DNA of 64,000 nt from Ophioderma brevispina (GCA_023653785.1 JAMKCH010010214.1:1-64000); one strand, 5' to 3'; positions 1 through 11,933 are shown, counted from the stretch's first letter. Translations and numbers: made by a program. Notes: a model not told the origin generated them from the sequence alone.

Positions 1-1363
1 GAGGCATACTGCATGAAATCTGTAGCTTATGAATCACCGGTCGTACGTGGCCCTGTGGCGCTACGTCATCTCCGGTCATACGTCACTCTGCATAAATTAT
101 TAGCTAATTAGGAAGCTTATCGAAATTGGTGGCGCTATCACTGTCGATATCGAAATCCTCTATGGGCATTTGTACAGTGTCACCCGCCTGGTTAAAACCC
201 CAGAAAAAATCATGTTAAGAAATATGTTACCCACATATGTTCTGTTCAAATTAACAAAAATTGTAAACATTTCAGTGAAATATTGTAACTTGCCTTTCCT
301 GTTAAAAGGTATAAGTTGTTATCAAATCAATGTCCTACATAACATAAAAAAAATAAATAGAACATTTATTTCTAGACCTGAAAATATAAAGAAAATGTTA
401 AAAAATGGCAACAAAAAAAATCTTATAAGGTAAATTTTTTTTTTAAATTTTATGTCAATTGTCATTTTGTAGAACTGATCATTGATTCAGAACAAAAGAT
501 TTGAAAATCATTTCGAAGTTGAAACTTGATCGAATATCAGTAATGAAGTTTTTATCACTGAAATTTAGGCACAATACTGTACTTTGAGCATTTGGTAATT
601 TCTGTTTACACAATGTGATACCAAATACTTTTTAGTTATGCTTTGTCATTTCCACACTCTTATTTTAATACTATCTGTAGATCATTCTGCCAACAAGATA
701 CACACATACCTTTCAACACAACAGATCTCATACTATGAAATAATAACAAGGCCAGAATAGGGTATAACTTTACTACATTTTTTCATGTTTACCTTACAAG
801 AAGAAATACTAAGTGTGATTTAAAATGTATTTTGTGGAAAAGTGTAACACTAAACAATTATCTGAAAGCTTGAAGCTTGACCTGTTAAAAATGTAACTTA
901 CTGATTTTGTTACCATTCCAAGGAAGTTGAAGAGGAAATGTGTAGATCCTATACTCGCCCATGTGCTGCAGTAGAGTTGCTGCCATTTGAGATTGTCCAG
1001 GCTAAATAATCTACCCCGCTGTTTTTGTTTTGGATCATGTAGTATGTAACTCTCTATTGTATTTAGCTTCCACTAGTAGGGGTGGGCATATGACCACTTT
1101 TTTCCAAAACTAGTAGATATGTGCCAATTTTGTCTGCCAAAGATGAATCTGAGAAGCATTTTGATGTCAAATGGATTCTTGATGGCTTTTCCTTGAATTT
1201 GTAAATTTTGCATGTAAAGTCAATGGGGAATTTTGTCAATTTTTAGACATACACTTAAAAGCAATGTTCTTCTCAACCTATTTTGTCAGAAACTCACACA
1301 AATATTTTTTAACAATTGATAATGCAATCTGAGTGATTATCTTGCCATAATTGTCTGTATCTC
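1..1363. other. AT-rich non-coding DNA
   Basis: I see no supported gene here. Stops are dense in all frames, and the short open frames lack splice borders and coding-like composition. Confidence 0.5.
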
Positions 1364-1366
1364 TTA

Positions 1367-1498
1367 AGGTGGGTTCATAGTTCATCGGTAGATGTCTGTC
1401 GACCGCAGCCTTCGACATGCCTTTTTTTGCGACGATGCATATGAAACATACACGTTGCATGAAAAGCATGTTCGAAAGGCTAGTGTATGAACCCACCA
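1367..1498. mobile_element. Short MITE with GGTGGGTTCATA termini (Harbinger-like)
   Basis: The ends are inverted copies of GGTGGGTTCATA (1368-1379, and 1486-1497 as its complement). A direct TTA lies on each side (1364-1366 and 1499-1501). A 3-bp TTA target duplication is typical of PIF/Harbinger transposons. The 132-bp body has no coding capacity, so this would be a non-autonomous copy. The family is assigned from ends and target site only. Confidence 0.7.
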
Positions 1499-1753
1499 TT
1501 AGCAGGAGCAAATCTATCCCATTTAGCAATAATAGCGAGGACACGGTCATCTCTTTTTGATGTTTTACATGGAGTCTAGAGTCTTTCATTTTCAATTCCA
1601 ATTGACTGGTGTTCATTGAGAGTAACTCAAGAAATGAAGGAGGCTCTTTCTCACCTGAATGATCCAGGAATTATATGTGATTGTAGTAACAGATGTTAAA
1701 AGGGTAGACATGCTAGTCAACAGGCACATATATACAAATATTAACTGACTATA

Positions 1754-1919
1754 CTCTGTCCAGCGCGAAGTATGAAGTAGCGACGTGGGCCGGCTATACA
1801 TGTGAACCGGACTTTCGCGCGCGTTGTAGGTAAAGTCAAAGCGCACTGCAACTGAAAGGCGGCGCGGACACTGGGGGGTACGCACGCGGTCACCAGTTCA
1901 TACTTACGGACGGACAAAG
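1754..1919. mobile_element. GC-rich inverted-repeat element
   Basis: The left end CTCTGTCCAGCGCGAAGTAT and the right end (complement of 1893-1919) are imperfect inverted repeats of about 27 bp. The 166-bp body is much richer in GC and CpG than its surroundings. Overlapping minus-strand open frames here are a by-product of the GC-rich sequence. Probably a MITE; the superfamily is not identifiable. Confidence 0.5.
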
Positions 1920-1924
1920 TATTT

Positions 1925-2920
1925 AAGTGTGATGGTTGAAATATCAAATCATGAAGTGAATGTGTTACTGTTTCCATTCCACGAGCGCGGTATGGCGAGT
2001 GGAATAGGACATGCATCTTTCACGAGTGACGATATTTCTATCGTCGCACAAATTCAAGGCAGTTAATATTTGTTCTATATCACTCGTACATAAATTCTAT
2101 TTATAAAAAATGTTAAACTTCACATTTCAATGTCCTCTTTTTAAGTTTTTCTGTTACAAATGAAACAGTGGTTAGGTTCACCCTATAAACAAATCGGGAA
2201 GTCCAAGGCTTGGCGCATGCATATTTTGGCTCATGCGTATTTTGTGTTTCAGTGCAGTGAGAGGGTGATGGAAAATCTATCAAACAGTAATAAACCAATG
2301 AACTGCCTAAATTTATGTATGAGTGATAAAAACATAATCATTCAAGCATGTTAATCTTTGGTCAGTGTAACTCGGTTATTATCCAATAATTATAAAATAA
2401 CTCCACGGTCCTACCAAGATTTAAACATGATATACTGGGGGGTTGACTGGGAGGTTTTAATAAATTATTGCTGTAGCAAGTTGCCTGATCAAAATTTGAT
2501 AAAGTGCTTGTCAATTCATGTGCAAAAGCGAGCGTACAAAGTGTAAGTATATGATGAAATGTACATTGCTATCTAGGTGAAATGCATTTTAGATGTCCAG
2601 GAGTTAAGGGAAGTAAGCTCCCTTATAGAAGTGATGTAAACCTTGCAGTAATCATATCACATTTTTAATAGCGTACCCAATTTTCTAAAATCTGATTTTT
2701 GCATAGTTACGGTGGTAATTGGCTAGTAAACTATATGCCTGTGAACAGTAAAGCTCAAAATTCTCTATTGTCACAAAAGATTTGTAAGTAGAACAATTAG
2801 AATTGGGGATCCCTGATTCTAATTCAGCAGTCACTGTAAATATCCCTCCAATATGAAATAGTGTCACGTACATGTTTTAGGCGCATTAATTATCTGTCCA
2901 TTGTTTCATGCAAGTCAACT
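1925..2920. other. Non-coding DNA, nothing recognised
   Basis: Several frames of about 60 codons occur, but none has splice borders, a recognisable motif or a convincing start context. Confidence 0.4.
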
Positions 2921-2924
2921 TAAG

Positions 2925-3155
2925 ATGGTGTTATTGTACAAATGGACAGACGGGCAAAACCTGTTTCCACCACTGCCATTGAATTGTAATCATGGATCCA
3001 ATTGTACTTTCAAAATCACTTCTTGAATGACCACAAACACACTTTGAGCTTATGTCAACAGTAGATAAATTACCAACACAATTGCATGAAATCTCTTGAA
3101 TTTTGAAAAATGGGGGCACTCTTCAAAAAATGTGCTACTATTGCTTTAAGGCTAC
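2925..3155 (+). repeat. Partial copy of the 36-kb TIR element (right end)
   Basis: The segment around 3095-3152, with GAAAAATGGGGGCACTCTTC followed by an AAAAAATGTGCTA block, matches the right terminus of the inverted-repeat element at 35711-36622. No matching left terminus was found, so the copy is truncated. Confidence 0.5.
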
Positions 3156-3359
3156 AAAAACTCGCTGTCAAGTGTGAGCAGAGTAGGAAATTTGACATTG
3201 CATTTGTGGAAAAAGGTTCATACCAATGCCAAATTTACTGATGTATTCAGGTTTCAAGAGAAAATTTGGGGGTACTAAGTAGCCATTATTTAAATAGATC
3301 ATTGCAAAGTTTTGCAGATTGACTTTCTTTAACCTATTTGTTGTCTGTTTCACGTGTTT

Positions 3360-3745
3360 GAAAGTCTCATTTATTATGCAAAATACACAGACACAGTTTT
3401 GACAACTGATTGTCTTATTTAGTCCATTGAAGAATCCTGTGTGCAATTTTACGAAATTCTGTCTGGGGGCAAATATGATTTTTCTTCAAAAGCGAGTTTT
3501 CCATGTCTTTCTATGGAGAATGGGCATATTTAGAGGGCGCTCTTTATTAAACATAAAATCACGACCTCTGTAGGCCTATATGTCAAGATTTCAGCAATGG
3601 ATTTGTCTGATTTTGACAGACGCAGAGATAATAGCTTTGCATGTATACCTACTATATCAGGTGTCAAAATGTGTCGCCCATTACTTAAATTTGTTCGTTA
3701 AACTAAGAGGCACAATTTGCATATGGGTTCAAACAGCTGGTTTAT
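3360..3745 (+). repeat. Dispersed repeat family 1, copy 1
   Basis: This stretch aligns by eye with 16480-16568 plus 16923-17190. Shared blocks include TTTTGACAACTGA, GTTTTCCATGTCTTTCTATGG / GTTTTCCTTGTCTTTCTATGG-type sequence, AGAGGGCGCT and GTAGGCCTATATG. The second copy is split by a TTAA-flanked transposon and this one is not, which gives the uninterrupted sequence. Non-coding; family unknown. Confidence 0.6.
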
Positions 3746-6005
3746 GAAAACTATTGAAGAAGAAATCCTCTCAGTTGCATTTCAGTTGTGTCTGATTGAA
3801 TTATGAAGGAGTATGAAATGATTTGAATACCAAAAGATGGCTTGGTATCTTACACTTCATACCTTGGTAACACATTGTTCTGTTACAACACCTTTGCAGC
3901 TCCTTCCAAATACTTGTGTGATCTCTAATTGATAGTTTTTGCTTGATCTAATAATGGTTATTGGTCTCAACAATACCTTAATGTGGCATAGGCATTTTGG
4001 AAATCCAAATGCTCAAACCAGTATGAAGTCAACTAACATACCATGCCATAGTCACTTCTTTGTTGCATGCGATCCATTCTTTCGAATCGTTAGGGCCCAT
4101 AGATTAAAACTCTAACAGATACAATTGCCCAGTGTGTAACAGTCAGGCCGGACTATTTCAGTACCCGTCCCATACATGTTACAAAACATTGCTTGTTAAC
4201 TGTCTAATAGGTTAAAGAAAGATCATACGGCACTATATTCAAAAAATTAATGTTGTACAGGTTATATTTGTGCTGTGATCAAGCAAAATGATCTCAAGTC
4301 GGTCAGATTTGATTTTTACTTTTCCTATGTAACTGTATGCACATTTAAAAGATACATTTTGCTAAACCCCCAGTGAAATTGACCAAATTAATGGTTCAAA
4401 GATATATCTTGGAAGGATGGCAAAAACAATCGAAACAAAAGGACATTTTTGCCTTTGTTTGGCTATTTCAAAATCAATATTGCGACTCCGGACTCATTTT
4501 GCTTGATACATCACATTTCTGGGTAGTTGGTTATATATGCCTTGCAAGATGAAATCAAAGGTCCTTTTGGAGTTATTGGGTAATTTATGAAAAACTAATT
4601 GAAGGACTTTTAATATTGCAAATGGTGTAAAACTCCATTATGGTGAAAAAACCATGTATGAACACGGTGAATAAACATCCAAATTGAAATATAAAAGCTA
4701 ACAATTATTAGAAACAGGCACAAAGAAACAAATTCTGGCAAAACTTAACAGGGAAGTTTACGTTGAGACTTAATTCCTACCATTTTTAAAGATCGGAAGA
4801 TCCACATTCACATCACTACAATTGGAAAGTTAAAACACTCAATATCTCGTAGCAGTTGAGTGGACAAGATGGGTGTAGGCCAAAACCTGACAAGCAGAGA
4901 CATCTGATACCTTGATTTGTTAGATACACAGATTTATATTCTAAAATAAATAATTTTAGTGATTAATTGATACTTCCCCGTATGATAAACCGATATAGTT
5001 GGCCATGGTTTATATTAAAATTTAGTGCGGATGGATGCTCCAATAGACTCCCAGGTGAAGTTGCTTCATTTCTGTGGATTTTCATTTTACAAAGTAATCC
5101 ATTTTTGCAATACCACATTGAAAAAATTTGGAATTTATATTGAAATTTATGTGTAATTGTAAACAAGATCTGAATTACTATGTCCCATCTGAAGTAGGAA
5201 TAATCAATATCTCCTATACAAGTCTCCCAATTAATGCTTGCAGCTTCCACATTGAAATGGGTACTTTGTATTTGTGTCAAAAAATCATTTCCGCTTCGTG
5301 TCTTCAGTGATTGCGGCTTTGACTGGAATTTGACCATGACTAAACAGCATACAGGCCCACATTATGATTAAAACCAAATATGCAAATTAACTTTGAATAT
5401 TTGCAGTGAGACCGTAGGGGATTATGGTTAACTAAAGCCTCTTTGTACTAAGTATCATTGAATGTGGCAATCCCATAGCAAAGGTATTTTGTGGTTACCA
5501 GTAATTTTTCAGTCGAAAAAAAATGTGCAAATGCGCTCTGCTTAATATGCATTTTTCCCAAGATTGTAAAATGCGGGAAGCATGGTTTGTATACTGGTAC
5601 CCCTTTACGAAATATCAAAAAACTGGTTCATCCCACAGCAGTGATATCATATGCTTCCGACAAGATACCTTTTAAAGCAAACTGAACTATTTATTTGATC
5701 TTAAATATAACTATCATGATTTGGGATTCTTGGCTCATTTCCTTTCAAGCAGTCCATGCTGTATTTAGGACAATATTTTCCAAATATAAGATACCAAACA
5801 TTTTGTTGTAAGTTGAACTAGTCTTTAGCTGGAAACCAAACATTTACAGACCTTGTCAGTACTTTTTAAATGATAAAATACTATAGTATAGTAGATTTTC
5901 AAATAAGTGAGGACCTATTAAAGTTACCCTGCCATTATATTTTAAATGCTTGGCAAATTATTGCCTGAGTGAAGAGGACTCCAACAAAAGTAAGTTTGAT
6001 TATGT
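3746..6005. other. Non-coding DNA, nothing recognised
   Basis: AT-rich sequence. A 124-codon minus-strand open frame at 5337-4963 has no splice borders or recognisable domain and is treated as chance. Confidence 0.4.
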
Positions 6006-6009
6006 TAAA

Positions 6010-6500
6010 TGTTTACTTACCGAGATTAAAGGTCAAAGAAGGTCAATGCCAATGGATTATGTGGCCCATGACCTATTTTGTCAATAGCATGATAACTATG
6101 CATTGCAGATGCTACAAACTATTCCTTATTTTGACACATTAAGCTAGATGAACAATTTGTTTCAGTTTTACCAAAATTGGAGCAAACTTCTGATTTTGAC
6201 CCCTGTACAAACGGGGAAATTGACCTTTTTTGGCACTTTTAGCCATTTTCCCAATAACTCTAAAACCAATGGTCATAGATGGTACAAACATACCATTTTC
6301 GGAATCCTTATGATTAGAGGACAATATGGCATACATTTCAACATGATTGGAGTCAAGTAGTAATATAAAAGTTTTGATTGACCCCGTTGTAAACTTAAAT
6401 TGGCCCCTATTGTAAAAGTGACACTACAAAACTACCTTGCTTGTTGTAGAGGTTCCATACTAACTACTAAAGGTGTCAAAAATGAGTTGTAGTGGGACAT
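6010..6500 (-). repeat. Dispersed repeat family 2, minus-strand copy
   Basis: The reverse complement aligns with 23850-24420 (and so with 26890-27480 and 29030-29570). Shared landmarks are TGTACAGGGGTCAAA, a GTCAATTTC/GTCAATTGC block, CCAATCATGTTGAAA and CATAAGGATTC. Divergence is substantial, so this is an old copy. No coding capacity. Confidence 0.65.
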
Positions 6501-7779
6501 GAACGATGTTTGACCCAGTCCTTGCTACCGCTCTAATTTGAACATAAACTTACTTTGACCCTGCAAAATACAATTCGTTATCACAGCATTGGAGAAATAC
6601 ATGTAATATAATTATATAGAGGTCTTTCACCTTGCCTCATGGCATAACCTATAACAAAAGTGTTAGTTCCTCGTATTTGTCATTCAGATCAATTTAATAC
6701 CCGACCTCAAAGTAATTGGGCTATTCAAAGTGTGACCCATTACTTTCTGCAAACATATCCAACAGGCAGGTCGTTCTTTAGATTAGAAAAGTCCCAGAAA
6801 TTTGGAATGGACTTTGCCATTCCCTGCAAGATGTCCGCTAATCCGAAAGGTGGAAGACCTCTATCGATGTTAAACACATAATGCAACTAAGCTTTTATTT
6901 GGTCATAAGAAATGGGCAAAACCTTATCCTCTATATATAGGATTAGCGCAAAACGGAATTGACATCCTGGCCAACAAATGGCATACGTACTCCTTTGGCA
7001 TACCGTCCAGACATTTGTATAACGAAGACATCAGTTTCGTAGCCGATTCTGTACAGGAAACTTCCCTGTACCATGGGCACAATGTTTTTTAATGACAACA
7101 AAGGCCTAGTCTCTACTGCGGGGATTGAACCCCTATCCATATCATACCATCCAAAGATGAAAGGAGTCTCACGTAATGTGAAATCTACTATAGAAAACAC
7201 ATAATATTTTAAGCTTACATTATTTTTTTAGAAAGCAAATTCTGAGTTATCTAAAACCTGAGGTGTTTGGCTATGGGATAATAATTCTCAAAACAACAAT
7301 ATTTCAGGGGTCAGATAAACACTAATACAACATTGTGGTGGTGCTTATAAGTGTACATAGTTGAAAGAACGGCCCAACTCCATGGAGTTGGCCTTTCTGG
7401 CCCATTCATTACCTATTGATTTCTTTAAAGGCGCTCAGAGATTTGAAATATAATTTTGTTAGTGTTGTAGTAATGAAAAATAGTCATCTAGAACTAAGAT
7501 AGTCACCTAAAATACTTAAAAAGGGGCCGTCGTTTCGATCGTCTTTGGGACCCCCGATTTTACCCGGAAGTAGTATCGTTTTGATATCGATGAAAGGTCG
7601 TATTTTTCTCATTGTCGTCCATGAAATTTGAGCCCCTCGAATCCATTGCATTCCTAAGATATAACAAAACCACCGTTTTAGTGGTTACCCACTTATTAGC
7701 ACAGTATGAATCAGGGTTTGCAAACATGCATTATTGTGGTCTACCCATCAAAACCGCAAGTTGTCCCACGGTACTTGAT
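6501..7779. other. Non-coding DNA with an 18-bp perfect palindrome
   Basis: No supported gene. A perfect palindrome CCAACTCCATGGAGTTGG lies at 7374-7391. A minus-strand open frame at 7200-6943 crosses a box B-like GGTTCAATCCCC but shows no box A or tRNA fold. Confidence 0.4.
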
Positions 7780-7807
7780 GGGGGGGGGGGGGGGGGGGGG
7801 GGGGGGG
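7780..7807 (+). repeat. 28-base poly(G) run
   Basis: Twenty-eight uninterrupted G residues. They make an apparent polyglycine stretch in one frame. The exact length may be an assembly estimate, because such runs are read poorly. Confidence 0.9.
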
Positions 7808-8159
7808 TGTTATGTGCAAGTGCCAGGCTCTCATATCAAGTAGAGAACACAATACAACATAAATCGGAAAACAACACCTTTATTCTAAAGTTAGGAGATG
7901 AATCAGATTTTTCGTTTTCATGCAGTAAACCTTATGCCACAGGATAATAGTGCCATAGGATGTCGTGTATAACGAAAATTCTGGATGGCAAAGGTGTGAG
8001 TTTCTATATGGACAGCATTATGTATATGCAAAAAAAACATATCTTTGAAATTAAGTGCGCCCTCATCGGGAAATCTCTGAGTGCCTTTGAGCATAACAAG
8101 TGATTTCAAGGCATCTATATTTTCTGTTCATATGTTATGGTTTATATCGATTAGACACT

Positions 8160-8433
8160 CAATGAATTTCTGTCCTTTTATTTGGTAAAGAAATGTCTTA
8201 AAAGTGAGCACAAAATGAAAGTTTTAAATGCTTAATTTCAATATAAAACGGGATGGATTTATTATTTGCTCCAATAGGAAATTAAAAATTTCAGAATTTT
8301 TGTACCAAAGAACTAATTCTCGGCTTATACTTTAAGGTGGGATATTTTTGATAGAAAGAGATTAACATCAGTGCAAACTCAGAACGTTCACATTTTTAGG
8401 GACACCCTGTAATGTGAAGTGTTTTGTTGCACC
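8160..8433 (-). mobile_element. AGGTGCAA / TTAA MITE, truncated minus copy
   Basis: The reverse complement begins AGGTGCAACAAAACACTTCA and follows the elements at 17417-17765 and 45286-45640, sharing CCCTAAAAATGTGAA, TATCAAAAATATCCC and TTGCTCCAATAGGAAATT-type blocks. The other terminus is missing. Confidence 0.65.
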
Positions 8434-8699
8434 TTTAGTAACCAAACTTTAGTGAGAACTTGGGTTTTTGCGCTGCGAAGCAAGCTCCTACAAATCGCCT
8501 AGAAACTCTGTTAGTGTGTTCGTTCATTTGTTTTCGTTACTGGTAACATGTAAAAATGATGTATCCATTGATGCTCAGTTTACAAGCTGTACGGTAATTA
8601 TTTCAATCGCACAAACACGCTTATTTTTCGATGATTCCATAAAAAAAAAAGCGAGTTGGTGGAGCTTGTTTCGGACATACGCACCTACCAAGGTCAAAC

Positions 8700-9239
8700 T
8701 TCCTAATTAAGACCCGTGGTATTGGTAAAAAAATATTAGAACTGTGCAATATTACTGTGATAAAAACATCACACTCGTCGTAGCTATTTACTGCCATATT
8801 GGAAAATTGATTCTATTTTATCTCAGCAACGGTACACATACCTGACGATGTTCTTGGATGTCTAAGGATCATTTTATAAGCGAGGGTCGCCAGGCGAAAT
8901 CGACGACAAAGTGCTTTTTTCATGCTGTTATGTTTACGTATGCTGTACACTAAGGTGACAGGTCAATTCAGCAACAAACCAATTTGGCGACACCAATTCG
9001 GCAACAAGCCAATTCGGCAACATTTTATATGGAGAATCTTTTGCACGTGTGAGTTCGCGATACTGAAATATTGCTTGTTATTTTCTGTTCGTCTTTTCTT
9101 GTGTACAATTTTGGTGTATTATAGTAATTTTACACAATAGTGTTAGCCTCTTTTTTCCAGTCCTTTTTGTAATAAAAAATACCAATGAATTCTAACTTTT
9201 GATACCAAAGGGATACAGACTTATTGCTTGTGATGTTCC
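8700..9239. repeat. Short direct repeats in non-coding DNA
   Basis: Short motifs recur: variants of AATTCGGCAACAAGCC at 8955-9022, and a block TTTTGGTGTATTRTAGTAAT at about 9110-9130 that returns at about 9257-9276. No gene is supported. Confidence 0.45.
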
Positions 9240-9398
9240 TCTTTCCTTGTGTGCAATTTTGGTGTATTGTAGTAATTTTACGAAATGGATTTTAATCATT
9301 TACCCTATTAAATCTTAGGGCTAAATTATGTTTTGCTTGGATGTTATGAGCAAAATCTGCGAAAATGTGCCCCATTTTGGTCGACCAATATTAATTTT
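9240..9398 (-). mobile_element. Z element, distal half (interrupted copy)
   Basis: The reverse complement matches the right half of the TTAA-flanked Z element at 16573-16918: AATATTGGTCGACCAAAATG, then a block for GGGGCACATTTTCGC and GTAAATG. The same copy resumes at 10512-10676, so it is split by a 1.1-kb insertion. Confidence 0.7.
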
Positions 9399-9466
9399 GA
9401 ACTCCCACAACCTCACATGCTATTGGTTCATTCGCAGCTTCCGAGACATTCTCGGTCTTGTTTTTT

Positions 9467-9866
9467 GTGTCGCCTGCCTAAGGCAGGAAGACACACAGGG
9501 ATCACTTTGTCCACTGTTGTTGTTGTTGTCTGTTGATGTCTGTTGCTGTGAAAAAGGGTTAACATTTACCTGTAATATCCACATACTTTGGTGGATTTAA
9601 ACCAAACTTGGGTCACAGGTGCAACATGACGCCCCCTATTTGTTAATGAGGTCACATACTGAAGTCAAAGGTCATGTGAGGTCAAATTGTAAAATAGGCT
9701 GAAAATGTAAAATTGACCTCATTTGAAAAGTTGAAGTTCAATTGGAACCAAACTTGGTTTATGGAGTTTACATGCAAACCCTCATTTGTTTGAGGTCAAA
9801 GGTCAAATATCAAGGTCAAAGGTCATGTTAGGCCTATCATTCACAAACCGCGACGGCAGGCGACAC
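9467..9866. mobile_element. TIR element with GTGTCGCCTGCC ends
   Basis: GTGTCGCCTGCC (9467-9478) is inverted at 9855-9866. Just outside the right end is a small hairpin, GGTCC-GA-GGACC (9871-9882). The interior has no coding frame and holds two perfect AGGTCA-A-AGGTCA direct repeats at 9793-9805 and 9813-9825. Probably a non-autonomous DNA transposon. Confidence 0.6.
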
Positions 9867-10491
9867 AAGCGGTCCGAGGACCGATGTATTTTTTCATACA
9901 ATAAGAAGCTAGTTGTGGTAGCATTCATTTCCTGGGTGTAACTCAATTTGGCCTAAAGTGGAGTTGGGTCCTTCTTTCAATGAAGTATTCAATTTATCAA
10001 ACCATCAATTGGAATCTTTGTTTATACCACTTATCAGTCTCGTTTTGAGCAGGCCTGGGAAGGTCGCATGACCTTCACACAATAATGTGGAAACTTATGA
10101 GCTGATACAAATATAGACCCTATGCAATAGGCAGCCATGTCTTAGGGCAAGAGGGCCACCTTGCAATGACTACAATACATTCACATGTTATTAAATTCCA
10201 GAATGGTACAGGCGATCTATAGAACTCTTGGTATTTCTTCCAAAGGGCAAGGAAGATTGTAGGTAAAGTTTCATTTAGAAGTCCCATTGATGCAAATGAG
10301 GTTTATTCCTTAACAGACTGCTGTGTGAGATGTGTAATGTGCTGTAGAGCGTGAGATTCTTTTCAAAAAGCTCATTTAAATACTTGGGACTTCTATAAAA
10401 CCGCCGCCAGATTTTATGTTATTGCCAAGTGTGGCGTCATATTGCATAGAGTTATACCCAAACCCATTTGAATGCATTGTAGCCTGCGCAG
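9559..10491 (+). repeat. 933-bp duplicated segment, copy 1
   Basis: It matches 10675-11785 base for base apart from the 178 bp added there (MITE plus target duplication). I noticed only two substitutions: G/A in the TTTGRTGG motif near 9590, and A/G in GAGCRGGCC near 10050. Both copies are 933 bp once the insertion is removed. Confidence 0.9.
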
Positions 10492-10511
10492 TTTTTTTTT
10501 TTTTTTTTTTT

Positions 10512-10676
10512 ATTAATTTTACATAGTACTCTATGGGGCTTACAAAATCACGTTTTCAGCTCTCGCATCAAAACGGATTGAAATATCGGCGCGAAACTTT
10601 ACAGATGGGGTTTTGGAGTGAAGGCCAATCTATCAAAATGAAAACTTCATATCCTTAAATCGGGCCATCCCCCTTT
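10512..10676 (-). mobile_element. Z element, proximal half (interrupted copy)
   Basis: The reverse complement starts beside TTAA with AGGGGGATGGCCCGATTTAA and continues through the block for ATATCGGCGCGAAAC to AATTAAT, matching 16573-16740. Together with 9240-9398 it makes one minus-strand Z copy. Its outer end abuts the TTAA with which the 933-bp repeat copy 2 begins. Confidence 0.75.
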
Positions 10677-11785
10677 AACATTTACCTGTAATATCCACAT
10701 ACTTTGATGGATTTAAACCAAACTTGGGTCACAGGTGCAACATGACGCCCCCTATTTGTTAATGAGGTCACATACTGAAGTCAAAGGTCATGTGAGGTCA
10801 AATTGTAAAATAGGCTGAAAATGTAAAATTGACCTCATTTGAAAAGTTGAAGTTCAATTGGAACCAAACTTGGTTTATGGAGTTTACATGCAAACCCTCA
10901 TTTGTTTGAGGTCAAAGGTCAAATATCAAGGTCAAAGGTCATGTTAGGCCTATCATTCACAAACCGCGACGGCAGGCGACACAAGCGGTCCGAGGACCGA
11001 TGTATTTTTTCATACAATAAGAAGCTAGTTGTGGTAGCATTCATTTCCTGGGTGTAACTCAATTTGGCCTAAAGTGGAGTTGGGTCCTTCTTTCAATGAA
11101 GTATTCAATTTATCAAACCATCAATTGGAATCTTTGTTTATACCACTTATCAGTCTCGTTTTGAGCGGGCCTGGGAAGGTCGCATGACCTTCACACAATA
11201 ATGTGGAAACTTATGAGCTGATCAGGCATGAGAATCTTCAGTTTAAAAACTGAATTCAGTTTTTTTTTTGGCCCGAATTTACGCGTTTTGATTTATTTTC
11301 AGCCCGATTTGGGGTATTTCTGCTGGATTTCACACATTTTTTCAGTTTTTTTTCCGCTTTCAGTTTTTTTTCTGAAAGTTCATTCTCATGCCTGGCTGAT
11401 ACAAATATAGACCCTATGCAATAGGCAGCCATGTCTTAGGGCAAGAGGGCCACCTTGCAATGACTACAATACATTCACATGTTATTAAATTCCAGAATGG
11501 TACAGGCGATCTATAGAACTCTTGGTATTTCTTCCAAAGGGCAAGGAAGATTGTAGGTAAAGTTTCATTTAGAAGTCCCATTGATGCAAATGAGGTTTAT
11601 TCCTTAACAGACTGCTGTGTGAGATGTGTAATGTGCTGTAGAGCGTGAGATTCTTTTCAAAAAGCTCATTTAAATACTTGGGACTTCTATAAAACCGCCG
11701 CCAGATTTTATGTTATTGCCAAGTGTGGCGTCATATTGCATAGAGTTATACCCAAACCCATTTGAATGCATTGTAGCCTGCGCAG
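10675..11785 (+). repeat. 933-bp duplicated segment, copy 2 (with MITE insertion)
   Basis: Direct repeat of 9559-10491, starting at TTAACATTTACC and ending at GCCTGCGCAG. It differs by a 172-bp element (11223-11394) and its 6-bp target duplication, and by two noticed substitutions. After 11785 the sequence runs into unique DNA, whereas copy 1 runs into poly(T). Confidence 0.9.
11223..11394. mobile_element. 172-bp MITE with CAGGCATGAGAAT termini
   Basis: The ends CAGGCATGAGAAT and ATTCTCATGCCTG are perfect inverted repeats, flanked by GCTGAT at 11217-11222 and 11395-11400. The duplicated copy at 9559-10491 has the empty site with one GCTGAT, so the borders and the 6-bp target duplication are certain. 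The interior is rich in CAGTTTTTTTT blocks. CAGG termini recall hAT elements, but those duplicate 8 bp; the superfamily stays open. Confidence 0.9.
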
Positions 11786-11933
11786 ATCTGGTGCAGTATT
11801 GTCATGTTAATGTCATGATTCCCTCAACGTTAACCGATTGCAAAGCAGTGATCATTGTTTAATGCAATTCTGTGTCTAAGCTCAGAGTTTGGCAGCCCAT
11901 TTAAAATTAACTGTATGCTGCCCATGTTTTCAG

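Larger units (their letters stand above)
9399..10511 (+). mobile_element. 1.1-kb insertion flanked by a 9-bp direct repeat
   Basis: ATTAATTTT occurs at 9390-9398 and again at 10512-10520. In the intact Z element (16573-16918) this position is a single copy, so it is a target duplication. The insert begins GAACTCCCAC and ends with 20 T residues (10492-10511). It carries the CGCCTGCC inverted-repeat element and the first copy of the 933-bp duplicated segment. Poly(T) at the plus-strand 3' end is not the normal orientation for a poly(A) retroposon, so the mechanism is unclear. Confidence 0.65.

Noticed and set aside
4963..5337. 124-codon minus-strand open frame
   Set aside because: No splice borders, no recognisable motif, and composition expected of AT-rich random sequence.
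6943..7200. Minus-strand frame and possible tRNA/SINE around GGTTCAATCCCC
   Set aside because: Box B-like motif only. No box A at the right spacing, no cloverleaf, no second copy.
7612..7947. Plus-strand frame with polyglycine
   Set aside because: The frame depends on the length of a 28-base G run and has no other coding evidence.
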